Source of the DNA: an uncultured Bacilli bacterium
GTDB lineage: Bacteria; Bacillota_I; Bacilli_A; RF39; UBA660
Assembly: GCA_947632265.1 (NCBI GenBank)
Contig: CANROP010000004.1
Coordinates: 1 to 35,661, forward strand
Reading direction: 5' to 3'
DNA: 35,661 nt
Position numbers and translations under genes: made by a program
Part shown: positions 9,483 to 19,451 of the stretch, one piece after another
Layout: each line of letters starts with the position of its first letter
Position numbering within the stretch: the first letter of the stretch is position 1
The notes under the pieces: generated by a model
Seen by the model: the letters and a program-made list of their open reading frames with translations, nothing else
What the model was told of the DNA's origin: nothing
Database searches by the model: none

Positions 9483-10835
9483 ATGGATGTTAATAATATT
9501 TGGAATTCATTTTTAAATAGTATTAAAAGTCAGATTGCCGATATAGCATACGAAACTTGGTTTTCTGAAACTAAATTACTAAATATAAAAGATAATGTAG
9601 CTACTGTATTAGTACCTTATCCAGTTCATAAAAAAAATTTAAGTGAAAATTATAATGATATAATTGAAGAAACATTTACTGATATAACAGGATCTAATTT
9701 TAAATTTAATTATGTAATTGAAGAAGAAGTTGAAAATAATCTCTCTGATGATAATAAAGTTATAGGAATTCCAAATAATGATACATTTGAATCAAATCTT
9801 GAATCTAAATATACATTTGAAAATTTTATGGTAGGTCCTAGTAACAAATTCGCAGTCGCAAGTGCACTTGCAGTTGCTGAGCAACCAGGTAAAATGTATA
9901 ATCCTTTATTTATATATGGAGCTAGTGGGCTTGGGAAAACTCATTTAATGCATTCTATTGGAAATTATATAGTAAAAAATAGTAATAAAAAAGTTTTATA
10001 CATTACTTGTGACAATTTTGTGTCGGATTTTGTTGATATATGTAGAAAAAATACTAGTACTAACAATATGGATGCGATTAAACAATTTAAAAATAAGTAT
10101 AGAGATATAGATGTTTTAATAATTGATGATATTCATAATCTAGTAGGTGCGAACTCTGCACAACAAGAATTTTTTAATACATTTAACGAGTTATATCACA
10201 ATGAAAAACAAATAATTATATCATCAGATAGATCTCCAGATGATATAAAAAAATTAGAAGATCGTTTAAAAACTAGGTTTAGTTGGGGACTTCAAGTAAA
10301 TATAGATTATCCAGACTTTAACCTTAGAATGTCAATATTGAATAAAAAGATTGAAAATAACGAACTTACTGGAATAGTTCCTGAAGATGTTAAAGAATAT
10401 ATCGCAAGCAATTATGTAGGAGATGTAAGAAAATTAGAGGGAGCTATAACTCGTGTATTTGCTTATGCAACTATGATGAATGGTTCAGATATAACATTAG
10501 ATCTCGCAATTGAAGCATTAAAAGATTATTTTGGTAAAACTGTTACTCCTAAAAATAAAATGGATCAAGTAATTCAAATAATTTGTGATCACTATAATCT
10601 TACACAAGAAGAACTTTTAAGTAAAAAACGAAGTAATGAAATCGCACTACCAAGGCAGGTTGCAATGTATATATGTAGAGTTTATCTTGATGAAAATCTA
10701 ACTAAAATTGGTACTCAATTTGGTGGTAAAAACCATACTACAGTAATCCATGCTGTAGAAAAAATAAAACAGGAAATTTTAAAAGATGATGTTTTAAATA
10801 ATGAAATTCAAAAAATGGTTAATGAACTTAGATAA
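9483..10835 (+). CDS. dnaA: Chromosomal replication initiator DnaA
   Basis: NPLFIYGASGLGKTHL; C-terminal GGKNHTTVIHAVEKI. Confidence 0.98.
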   Translation: MDVNNIWNSFLNSIKSQIADIAYETWFSETKLLNIKDNVATVLVPYPVHKKNLSENYNDIIEETFTDITGSNFKFNYVIEEEVENNLSDDNKVIGIPNNDTFESNLESKYTFENFMVGPSNKFAVASALAVAEQPGKMYNPLFIYGASGLGKTHLMHSIGNYIVKNSNKKVLYITCDNFVSDFVDICRKNTSTNNMDAIKQFKNKYRDIDVLIIDDIHNLVGANSAQQEFFNTFNELYHNEKQIIISSDRSPDDIKKLEDRLKTRFSWGLQVNIDYPDFNLRMSILNKKIENNELTGIVPEDVKEYIASNYVGDVRKLEGAITRVFAYATMMNGSDITLDLAIEALKDYFGKTVTPKNKMDQVIQIICDHYNLTQEELLSKKRSNEIALPRQVAMYICRVYLDENLTKIGTQFGGKNHTTVIHAVEKIKQEILKDDVLNNEIQKMVNELR

Positions 10836-10836
10836 A

Positions 10837-10925
10837 TGTTGATAAAAAATAATATAAACTTTTTATGCACAACAAATAATTCGTTATAAAATAAAGAATA
10901 ATTAGGGTTATGCACATTATGAACA
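10837..10925. promoter_or_regulatory. oriC: oriC DnaA-box cluster downstream of dnaA
   Basis: TTATCAACA (minus, 10837-10845), TTATGCACA 10863-10871 and 10908-10916, abutting TTATGAACA 10917-10925, then CTAATAAAAATAATAAATAATAG. Confidence 0.8.
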
Positions 10926-10962
10926 CTAATAAAAATAATAAATAATAGAAAGAAGGAATAAT

Positions 10963-12084
10963 ATGAAATTAAAAATTCAACAAAAAGTGTTACTAGAACA
11001 TTTAAATTATGTTATAAGGGGCATATCTACAAAAAATTTAATACCTATTTTAAACTGTATAAAGTTTGAATTAACAAGTGATGGTTTATATTTATTAAGT
11101 ACTGATAACGAACTTGCGATTAAAACATTTATACCTAAAGAAGATATAGATCTAATAGATACTTTAGGAGAAATGGTAATATCTGGAAGATATATTTATG
11201 ATATAGTAAGAAAATTAGATAATGATATTATAGATATAGAAGAAATTATTGATTCTCAAGTTTTAATTACTACCGAAACATCATCATTCAAATTAAATTG
11301 TAATAATGTAAGTGAATTTCCAACAATAGATTTAGATTTTACAAATACACCTATATTATTAGATGAAAAAGTATTTAAAACATCTGTTAATCAAACTATT
11401 TTTGCAACATCTACTCAGGAAAGTAGACCAGCTTTGACAGGGATAAATTTTAAAATACAAGAAAATATAATGGAAATAACAGCTACAGATTCATATAGAT
11501 TATCTAAGAAAAGAATAATTTTAGATAATTCTATTACAAATAATATAGATATAATAATTCCTAGCAGAAATTTAAATGAAATAGTTAAATTAATATCTGA
11601 TGATAATAATAAGATTGAACTTCATATATTTACTAATAAAGTAATATTTAAAATAGGAAATTTAATTATTATGACTAGACTTATTAATGGTAATTATCCA
11701 GATACTAATAAATTAATTCCAAGTGAGTTTGAATTAAAAATAAAAGTCAATCTTAACAATTTTTATAATGCTATAGACAGAGCATCACTTCTAACTAATT
11801 TAGAAGATAAAAATATAATTAAATTAGAAACAAAAAATGATATTATGATATTGACATCAAATATACCAGAAATAGGAAATGTAGAAGAAAAAATAAAGAT
11901 AGAGAAAAATAATAATACAGATATAAAAATATCATTTAGTTCTAAATATATGATGGAAGCAATAAAAACATTCGATAGCGAAGAAGTGGAATTGTGTTTT
12001 AATGGAGAAATAAAGCCAATTATAATAAATTATGTTGATAATGAAGATTTAACACAATTAATATTACCAATAAGAACTTATTGA
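10963..12084 (+). CDS. dnaN: DNA polymerase III beta sliding clamp
   Basis: Synteny plus DnaN motifs (ESRPALTGINF, ATDSYRLS; C-terminal ILPIRTY). Confidence 0.97.
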   Translation: MKLKIQQKVLLEHLNYVIRGISTKNLIPILNCIKFELTSDGLYLLSTDNELAIKTFIPKEDIDLIDTLGEMVISGRYIYDIVRKLDNDIIDIEEIIDSQVLITTETSSFKLNCNNVSEFPTIDLDFTNTPILLDEKVFKTSVNQTIFATSTQESRPALTGINFKIQENIMEITATDSYRLSKKRIILDNSITNNIDIIIPSRNLNEIVKLISDDNNKIELHIFTNKVIFKIGNLIIMTRLINGNYPDTNKLIPSEFELKIKVNLNNFYNAIDRASLLTNLEDKNIIKLETKNDIMILTSNIPEIGNVEEKIKIEKNNNTDIKISFSSKYMMEAIKTFDSEEVELCFNGEIKPIIINYVDNEDLTQLILPIRTY

Positions 12085-12115
12085 AAAATGTTGATAAATT
12101 TCAGCATTTTTTTAA
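12085..12115 (+). terminator. Probable rho-independent terminator after dnaN
   Basis: AAAAATGTTGATAAATTTCAGCATTTTTTT: imperfect stem followed by T-run. Confidence 0.6.
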
Positions 12116-12205
12116 TTTTTTTACAATTTTTTTGATGATATGACAAAATTTGATAAAATTCGACAAAACAAAGTTGTATAAGAGATAGCAAGAAAGGGGG
12201 ATAGT

Positions 12206-12661
12206 ATGGAAGAATATGAAATAAATGCAGCTACATTAGCTATTATTCCATTAGATGAAGAAACATCGAAAGTATATGAATTAGAAGAAGAATATGTTGT
12301 TAATAAATCTTCAAACAGTATTATTAGAGAAAGTTGTGCATATTACGGTAGTTCTTATAAAGGTAGATGTGAAGGTACAAAATTTTTAACAGGAATTAAA
12401 GCTAAATATCCAATAATTGTTGAAGAGAGTAGAAATATTATATTTTTTCCGACAGCTTCATCAAGAACAGCCCAATGTTGTTGGATTGCACTTAATCAAA
12501 TTAAAAGTTATGATAAACACAAAAAAGTTGGCAGAATATCATTCATGAATAATAAAAAAATAGATTTAGATATTTCTTATTATTCACTTGAAAATCAAAT
12601 TTGTCGTGCGATTATGTTAAAATCAAAATTGTATGAAAGAAAATTGGAAGATATTGATTAA
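12206..12661 (+). CDS. comK: ComK-family competence transcription factor
   Basis: SCAYYGSSYKGRCEGTKFLTGIKAKYPI...NIIFFPTASSRTAQCCWIALNQI...YSLENQICRA matches the recalled ComK core; RBS GAAAGGGGG. Confidence 0.88.
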   Translation: MEEYEINAATLAIIPLDEETSKVYELEEEYVVNKSSNSIIRESCAYYGSSYKGRCEGTKFLTGIKAKYPIIVEESRNIIFFPTASSRTAQCCWIALNQIKSYDKHKKVGRISFMNNKKIDLDISYYSLENQICRAIMLKSKLYERKLEDID

Positions 12662-12673
12662 TCTTCCTTTATT

Positions 12674-12682
12674 TTATCCACA
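12674..12682 (+). promoter_or_regulatory. Consensus DnaA box TTATCCACA between comK and recF
   Basis: Exact 9-mer. Confidence 0.6.
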
Positions 12683-12797
12683 AAATTTGTCTATAAAATG
12701 TATTTTTTTCTTTTTTTCTTCTCTATTTTGTGATATAATTAAATAGGTGTATAGGAGTACTATATTTATACTAAAATTTGAAATAGGGGGCTTAAAT

Positions 12798-12824
12798 ATG
12801 AAAAGAGATAATTTATGTACTTAA
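12798..12824 (+). CDS. Possible 8-aa leader ORF (MKRDNLCT) overlapping the recF start
   Basis: AGGGGG upstream of ATG; stop TAA overlaps recF ATG region (ATGTACTTAA). Confidence 0.4.
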   Translation: MKRDNLCT

Positions 12825-13942
12825 AAAAAATAAAATTATACAATTTTAGAAATTATAAAAGTATACAAGTTACTCTTACAAAAGGTATAAATATTATATA
12901 TGGACAAAATGCACAAGGAAAAACAAATCTACTTGAAAGTATATATGTTTTAGGGCTTACTAAATCTCATAGAAGTTTTATTGATAGTAGTCTAATAAAT
13001 AATAATGGGGAATATTTAACTATAGAAGGGATAGTTAATAAAAATAAATTAGATGATAAATTAAATATTTATATTGACAGCAAATCTAAAATATTAAAAT
13101 ATAATGATAATAATATAAAAAAAGTAAGCGATTATATATCTTTAATGAATATAATTATTTTTTCTCCAGATGATTTAGAAATAGTTAAAGGATCTCCTAT
13201 AAATCGGAGAAAATATTTAGATTTAGAGCTTTCTCAATTATATAGCAATTATTATATATTAATGTCTGAATACAATAAAATATTAAAACTTAGAAATGAG
13301 TATCTAAGAAGAATTAATAAAAAAATTTCAGTAGATAAAAATTATTTAAATATACTTACAAATTATTTGATTGATAAATCTATTATGATTTATAAATTAC
13401 GTTTAAAATATATAAAAAAAGTAAATGAGATATGCGATAGCATTTATAAAGATATAATGAATTTAGATGATTTTAAAATAGTTTATAAACCAAGTATAGA
13501 TATAGATTTAAATGATTTGGAGCTTAAAAAAATATTGCAACAAGAATATTTAAATAAATTAGATTATGATATTAAAACTTGTATGACTAATATAGGACCT
13601 CATAAAGATGATATTGAATTTTTTTTAGGTGATAAAAATTTAAAATATTATGGTTCTCAAGGTCAGCAAAGAGTTGCAATTTTAGCATTTAAATTATCTG
13701 AAATAGAAATATTTAAAAAATACAAAGAGACAACTCCTATACTATTATTAGATGATATATTTAGTGAATTAGATGATGTAAAGAAAAATAATTTATTAAA
13801 ATATATAAGTAAAAATGTTCAAACAATTATAACTACTACAGATTTAAATAATTTAGATAGCAAATTAATAAAAAAATCTAAGTTATTTCATGTAGATAAT
13901 GGAAAAATAGTAAAAATAAAAGAGGTGGATATAAATGAATAA
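12815..13942 (+). CDS. recF: DNA replication/repair protein RecF
   Basis: [32 protein letters not shown]. Confidence 0.97.
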   Translation: MYLKKIKLYNFRNYKSIQVTLTKGINIIYGQNAQGKTNLLESIYVLGLTKSHRSFIDSSLINNNGEYLTIEGIVNKNKLDDKLNIYIDSKSKILKYNDNNIKKVSDYISLMNIIIFSPDDLEIVKGSPINRRKYLDLELSQLYSNYYILMSEYNKILKLRNEYLRRINKKISVDKNYLNILTNYLIDKSIMIYKLRLKYIKKVNEICDSIYKDIMNLDDFKIVYKPSIDIDLNDLELKKILQQEYLNKLDYDIKTCMTNIGPHKDDIEFFLGDKNLKYYGSQGQQRVAILAFKLSEIEIFKKYKETTPILLLDDIFSELDDVKKNNLLKYISKNVQTIITTTDLNNLDSKLIKKSKLFHVDNGKIVKIKEVDINE

Positions 13943-15860
13943 TGAAACACATTATGATGCTTCTGATATACAAGTGTTAGAAGGACTTGAAGCAGTAAGA
14001 AAAAGACCTGGAATGTATATAGGTACGACAGATGTAAAGGGATTACATCACCTTGTTTGGGAAATAGTTGACAATTCTATAGATGAATCTTTAGCTGGAT
14101 ATTGTGATTCTATAGAAGTTATTATTAATAAAGGAAATTCAATAACAGTAAAGGATAATGGTAGAGGTATTCCAGTTGATATACATCCAAAAACTAAAAT
14201 TTCTACCGTAGAAACTGTATATACAGTACTTCATGCTGGAGGTAAATTTGGTGGAGGTGGATACAAAGTATCTGGTGGTTTACATGGTGTTGGAGCATCC
14301 GTAGTAAATGCTTTATCAAAATGGGTAGAAGTAAAAGTATATAAAAATGGCCATGTCTATTTTATAAGATTTGAAAATGGTGGTCATACAAAAGAACCAT
14401 TAAAAATAATAGAAGATTGTGATATTAATAGAACAGGTACTGTAGTAACATTTAAACCTGATCCTGATATTTTTGATACAGATATATATGATTATAATAC
14501 ATTAAAAGTTAGAATTAGGGAGTTAGCTTTTTTAAATAAAGGATTAAAAATAACTCTAAGAGATGATAGAGATGAAGAGGACACAACAGGGGAAACTTTT
14601 ATTTATGAAGGTGGAATATCTGAATATGTTAAATTTATAAATCAAGAAAAGACACCAATACATGATAATGTAATTCATTTAGAGGGTATGGAAGACGATG
14701 TAATGTTTGAAGTTGCTCTTCAATATACTAATAGTTATACAGATAATATTTATTCGTTTGTAAATAATATTAATACTCATGATGGTGGTACACACGAAGA
14801 GGGTGTTAAAAGAGCTTTAACTCGTGTTATTAATAATTATGCTAGAAAAGCAGGTATATTAAAGGAAAAAGATGAATCTTTAACAGGTGATGATGTTAAA
14901 GAAGGTCTTACAATGATTATTTCTTGTAAACATCCAAATCCTCAATTTGAGGGTCAAACTAAAGGAAGACTTGGAAATAGTGAAGTAAGAAAATTAGCAG
15001 ATAATGTATTTAGTGAAGGATTTGAAAAGTTTTTACTTGAAAATCCTAATGAAGCAAGAATTATTGTAGAAAAATCAATGCTAGCTTGTAGAGCTCGTAA
15101 TGCTGCTAAAAAGGCTCGTGAAATAACTAGAAAAAGCGATTTAGCTCTAAGTAATACTTTTGGGAAATTATGTGATTGCAAGAGTAAAGATCCAAAAGTA
15201 TCAGAAATATTTATTGTCGAGGGAGATTCTGCTGGAGGTTCTGCTAAGAAAGGTAGAGATTCCATTACACAAGCAATTTTACCACTTAGAGGTAAGATTT
15301 TAAATGTTGAAAAAACTAGATTAGATAGAGCTTTAGGAAATGAAGAAATAAGAACTATTATAACTGCATTTGGTACAGGTATAGGCACTGAATTTGATTT
15401 ATCTAAATTAAGATATGATAAAATAATAATTATGACCGATGCCGATGTAGATGGATCTCATATTAGAGTATTGTTACTAACATTATTTTATAGATATTTT
15501 AGGCCTATTGTAGAGGCAGGACATGTATATGCAGCACAGCCACCTTTATATAGAATAATGCATGGAAAAACTAGAAAATATGTATTAAATGATGAAGAAA
15601 AAGATAATTATTTGGCAACTTTACCTGAAAATGTTAAATCACGAGTAGAAATAGCTCGTATGAAAGGTTTAGGAGAAATGGATGCTGAAGAATTAAATGA
15701 AACTACAATGGATATAGAAAAAAGAATATTAAGGAAAATAACTGTAGAAGATTGTATGTCAGCAGATTCAGTATTTTCTAAGTTAATGGGTGATGAAGTA
15801 GAACCAAGACGTAAATTTATTGAAGAAAATGCTGGATATGTACAGAATCTAGATATTTAG
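13935..15860 (+). CDS. gyrB: DNA gyrase subunit B
   Basis: [39 protein letters not shown]. Confidence 0.98.
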   Translation: MNNETHYDASDIQVLEGLEAVRKRPGMYIGTTDVKGLHHLVWEIVDNSIDESLAGYCDSIEVIINKGNSITVKDNGRGIPVDIHPKTKISTVETVYTVLHAGGKFGGGGYKVSGGLHGVGASVVNALSKWVEVKVYKNGHVYFIRFENGGHTKEPLKIIEDCDINRTGTVVTFKPDPDIFDTDIYDYNTLKVRIRELAFLNKGLKITLRDDRDEEDTTGETFIYEGGISEYVKFINQEKTPIHDNVIHLEGMEDDVMFEVALQYTNSYTDNIYSFVNNINTHDGGTHEEGVKRALTRVINNYARKAGILKEKDESLTGDDVKEGLTMIISCKHPNPQFEGQTKGRLGNSEVRKLADNVFSEGFEKFLLENPNEARIIVEKSMLACRARNAAKKAREITRKSDLALSNTFGKLCDCKSKDPKVSEIFIVEGDSAGGSAKKGRDSITQAILPLRGKILNVEKTRLDRALGNEEIRTIITAFGTGIGTEFDLSKLRYDKIIIMTDADVDGSHIRVLLLTLFYRYFRPIVEAGHVYAAQPPLYRIMHGKTRKYVLNDEEKDNYLATLPENVKSRVEIARMKGLGEMDAEELNETTMDIEKRILRKITVEDCMSADSVFSKLMGDEVEPRRKFIEENAGYVQNLDI

Positions 15861-15870
15861 GAGGTGTAGT

Positions 15871-18462
15871 ATGGATAATGAAAATATAGATAAAAATGAA
15901 CAAGTGTTTGATAATAATACAAATGAAGAAAATTCAGAAACTACATCAAATTTAGATATAAAGGTAGATAAAGATTCTTTTGGAGGTTATTTTCACGAAC
16001 GTGATAGATTGGCTGAAAATAATATCGTTAACGAAGTAGAAACATCATTTCTAGAATATTCAATGAGTGTCATCGCATCACGTGCTTTACCCGATTTAAG
16101 AGATGGATTAAAGCCTGTACATAGAAGAATTTTATGGTCAATGTATAATTCTGGTTATACACCAGATAAACCTCATAGAAAATCAGCTAAAACAGTAGGA
16201 GAGGTTATGGGAAATTATCACCCACATGGAGATTCAAGTATATATGAGGCTATGGTTCGTATGGCACAGGATTTTAATCAAAGATATATGCTTATAGATG
16301 GACATGGAAACTTTGGTAACATCGAGGGTGATGGTGCAGCAGCGATGCGTTATACAGAATCACGTTTATCTAAAATTTCTCTAGAATTACTTAGAGATAT
16401 AAATAAAGATACTGTTGATATGGTTGATAACTTTGATGAATCATTAAAAGAGCCTGCTGTTTTACCTTCAAGATTTCCTAATATATTAGTAAATGGAACT
16501 ATGGGAATAGCTGTAGGTATGGCTACTAATATTCCACCACATAATTTAGGAGAAGTTATTGATGGTTGTGTAGCATATATAGATAATCCAGATATTGATA
16601 CACTTGGATTAATGAAATATATCAAAGGTCCAGATTTTCCTACAGGTGGAATTATTCTAGGAAATTCTGGCATAAAGCAAGCCTACGAAACAGGAAGAGG
16701 AACAATAACTGTAAGAAGCAGGGCATCTATAGAAGAAAATGATGGACATACTCAAATAATAATTACTGAAGTTCCATATGGAGTAAATACATCAGAGTTA
16801 AAAGATAAGGTAGCAGAGCTAGTTCATAATAAGATAATAGAAGGAATTTCAGATTATCATACTGATTTAAAAGAGGGAGTAAAAATAACAATCACTCTTA
16901 AAAAGGATGCAAATGCTCAAGTAGTTTTAAATAATTTATATAAACATACTGCATTTCAGACAAATTATGGAATAATTTTCCTAATGTTGGATGGTTTAAC
17001 ACCAAAGACATTACCTTTAAAACAAATTATATCTAAATATATAGATCATCAAAAAGAGGTAATTATAAGAAGAACTAGATTTGATTTAAATAAATCAGAG
17101 GCTAGAGTTCACATATTAGAAGGTTATAAGATTGCTCTTGATAATATTGATGCAGTTATAAAAATTATACGTGAATCTGAAACTGATGATATAGCTAGAG
17201 AAGCTTTAATGAATAGATTTAATTTAACTCAGATTCAAGCCGACAGTATTTTAGAATTAAAACTAAGAAGATTAACTGGATTAGAAAGATCTAAAATAGA
17301 AGAAGAATTAAAAAATTTATTAGAATTAATAGAAGAATTAAAGTCTATTTTAGCTAGTGAACAAAAAGTATTAGAGATTATCAAAAATGAATTATTAGAA
17401 ATTAAAAACAAGTATTCAGATGAGAGAAGAACTACTATAGATATGACGGCCATAGATTTTATAGATGATGAATCACTTATACCAGTTGAAGATTTAGTAA
17501 TAACTTTAACAAATAAAGGATATATAAAGAGAATTACTAGTGAAACTTACAAAACTCAAAATAGGGGTGGAGTAGGTATAAAAGGTATGAGTACGAATGA
17601 AGAAGATTTTGTTGAAAATATGCTTTCTATGACTACTCATGATTATGTAATGTTCTTTACAAATAAAGGAAAAGTCTATAGGATGAAGGGTTATGAAATA
17701 CCATTATTTAATAGACAGTCAAAGGGATTACCTATTATAAATTTATTGCCAATAGAAAAAGATGAAAAAGTAAATGTAATGTTAAAGGTATCTCCAAATG
17801 ATGAAAATGGCTACATAATTTTATGTACTAAAAAAGGTATTATAAAACGTACTTCATTATCTGAATTTGAAAATATAAGAACTAATGGTAAGATAGCAAT
17901 CACATTAAAAGAAAATGATGAATTAATATCTGCAAAAGTAACAAATGGCGATTCTGAAATTTTAATTGCTTCATCAAATGGAAGAATAATTAGATTTAAT
18001 GAGAATGAAATAAGGATTTTAGGTAGAACTGCTTCTGGTGTAAGAGGTATTGATGTTGGTGATGGAATAGCTGTCGGAATGGAGATTTCATCTGATGAAA
18101 GTGAAGTGTTAGTTGTAACAGAAAATGGTTATGGAAAGAGAACTAATACAGATCAATATAGAATTACACATAGAGGTAGCAAAGGTGTAAAGGCACTTAA
18201 TGTTACAGAAAAGAATGGAAATATTGTTTCATTTAAAATAGTAAATGGTACTGAAGATTTAATGATAATAACTGATAATGGAATAATAATAAGATTGTCA
18301 TTATCTCAAGTGTCACAAACAGGACGTGTTGCACAGGGTGTAAAACTAATTAATTTAAAAGATTCTCAAAAAGTAAGTATGATTACTTTATTAGAGCCAG
18401 AAAATAATGAAACTTCAATAGAAACTAATGAAGATACCGAAAATTCAAAAGAAGATGATTAG
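15871..18462 (+). CDS. gyrA: DNA gyrase subunit A
   Basis: [39 protein letters not shown]. Confidence 0.98.
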   Translation: MDNENIDKNEQVFDNNTNEENSETTSNLDIKVDKDSFGGYFHERDRLAENNIVNEVETSFLEYSMSVIASRALPDLRDGLKPVHRRILWSMYNSGYTPDKPHRKSAKTVGEVMGNYHPHGDSSIYEAMVRMAQDFNQRYMLIDGHGNFGNIEGDGAAAMRYTESRLSKISLELLRDINKDTVDMVDNFDESLKEPAVLPSRFPNILVNGTMGIAVGMATNIPPHNLGEVIDGCVAYIDNPDIDTLGLMKYIKGPDFPTGGIILGNSGIKQAYETGRGTITVRSRASIEENDGHTQIIITEVPYGVNTSELKDKVAELVHNKIIEGISDYHTDLKEGVKITITLKKDANAQVVLNNLYKHTAFQTNYGIIFLMLDGLTPKTLPLKQIISKYIDHQKEVIIRRTRFDLNKSEARVHILEGYKIALDNIDAVIKIIRESETDDIAREALMNRFNLTQIQADSILELKLRRLTGLERSKIEEELKNLLELIEELKSILASEQKVLEIIKNELLEIKNKYSDERRTTIDMTAIDFIDDESLIPVEDLVITLTNKGYIKRITSETYKTQNRGGVGIKGMSTNEEDFVENMLSMTTHDYVMFFTNKGKVYRMKGYEIPLFNRQSKGLPIINLLPIEKDEKVNVMLKVSPNDENGYIILCTKKGIIKRTSLSEFENIRTNGKIAITLKENDELISAKVTNGDSEILIASSNGRIIRFNENEIRILGRTASGVRGIDVGDGIAVGMEISSDESEVLVVTENGYGKRTNTDQYRITHRGSKGVKALNVTEKNGNIVSFKIVNGTEDLMIITDNGIIIRLSLSQVSQTGRVAQGVKLINLKDSQKVSMITLLEPENNETSIETNEDTENSKEDD

Positions 18463-18488
18463 TTAATGTTTCACGTGAAACATTAACT
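18461..18488. promoter_or_regulatory. parS: parS site 1 in a perfect 28-bp palindrome
   Basis: AGTTAATGTTTCACGTGAAACATTAACT; core TGTTTCACGTGAAACA 18467-18482. Confidence 0.93.
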
Positions 18489-18522
18489 GAAAGATTACAA
18501 TGTTATGTTGTAGTCTTTTTTG
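18489..18522 (+). terminator. gyrA terminator
   Basis: AAGATTACAA-TGTTATG-TTGTAGTCTTTTTT. Confidence 0.75.
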
Positions 18523-18530
18523 TTAAGATT

Positions 18531-18560
18531 TTTCTAATGTTTCACGTGAAACATTAGAAA
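18531..18560. promoter_or_regulatory. parS: parS site 2 in a perfect 30-bp palindrome
   Basis: TTTCTAATGTTTCACGTGAAACATTAGAAA. Confidence 0.93.
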
Positions 18561-18649
18561 AATAATATACTGTATAAAGTTTAAAAACTTAATATATATT
18601 GAATTTGCTAATGGGAAATAAAATTTATTATATTGAAAATTAATATCAA

Positions 18650-18665
18650 TGTTTCACGTGAAACA
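18650..18665. promoter_or_regulatory. parS: parS site 3
   Basis: TGTTTCACGTGAAACA. Confidence 0.93.
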
Positions 18666-18719
18666 TGATAAATACAAAAAAATTTGATATTTTTTAATTA
18701 ATATAATATATTAGTAATG

Positions 18720-18800
18720 TGCAACATTTATATTTGAATCAGGTCAGAGTTGGAAGACAGCAGCCTTAAGAATCCCTAAATGTGTGCACTCTTTTTATAT
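18720..18800 (+). ncRNA. ffs: Signal recognition particle RNA (small 4.5S type)
   Basis: AATCAGGTC...GGAAGACAGCAGCCTTAAG domain IV-like segment; terminal stem ACATTTA/TAAATGT; upstream TTGATA-17-TATATT (18684-18712); next to tadA/dnaX as in Bacillus. Confidence 0.83.
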
Positions 18801-18815
18801 TATGATAAGAAACAA

Positions 18816-18952
18816 TGTTCCACGTGAAACATATAAAAATAATTAATAATAGTAATGTTCCACGTGAAACATATAAAAATAATTAATAATAGTAATGTTC
18901 CACGTGAAACATATAAAGATAATTAATAATAAGTAATGTTCCACGTGAAACA
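18816..18952. repeat. parS: Four parS iterons (sites 4-7) at 40/40/41-bp period
   Basis: TGTTCCACGTGAAACA at 18816, 18856, 18896, 18937; spacer (a)tataaaaataattaataatagtaa repeated. Confidence 0.93.
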
Positions 18953-18973
18953 TTAATAGTAAGGAGCCAAATA

Positions 18974-19387
18974 ATGAATCAATATTACATGAATTTAGCA
19001 ATCATCGAAGCTAAAAAAGCAATAAAACATAACGAAGTTCCTGTTGGTGCAGTAATAGTAAAAAATAATAAAGTAATTTCTAAAGCATATAATAAAAGAG
19101 AAAGTAAAAAAAATTCAATAAAGCATGCAGAAATAATAGCTATTGAAAAAGCATGTAAAAAAATGAAAAATTGGAGATTAGATGATTGTATAATTTATGT
19201 TACTATGGAACCTTGTATGATGTGTTGTGGAGCAATTGAACAATCAAGAATAAAAAAAATTGTATATGGAATTGATAACCCTAATTATGGATTTACAAAA
19301 GAATTAAAAAATGTTGAAATAGTTTCAGATATATTAAAAGATAATTGTAGAAGTCTTGTTCAATCTTTCTTTAAAAACAAACGATAA
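18974..19387 (+). CDS. tadA: tRNA-specific adenosine deaminase
   Basis: KHAEIIAIEKA and MEPCMMCCGAI zinc motifs. Confidence 0.95.
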   Translation: MNQYYMNLAIIEAKKAIKHNEVPVGAVIVKNNKVISKAYNKRESKKNSIKHAEIIAIEKACKKMKNWRLDDCIIYVTMEPCMMCCGAIEQSRIKKIVYGIDNPNYGFTKELKNVEIVSDILKDNCRSLVQSFFKNKR

Positions 19388-19451
19388 GACTTTTTTTTTG
19401 AATATTAAAAGTGTATAATATATGTATACTGCTAAGAATTGGGGTGAGTTC

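Noticed and set aside
12085-12205. ComK box or autoregulatory site upstream of comK
   Set aside because: Repeated GACAAAA and AAAATT tracts exist, but no clear AAAA-N5-TTTT pair at proper spacing; AT-rich background makes it uninformative.
18816-18952. CRISPR-like regular spacing of repeats
   Set aside because: The repeated element is the parS palindrome and the spacers are near-identical, unlike CRISPR spacers; no cas genes.
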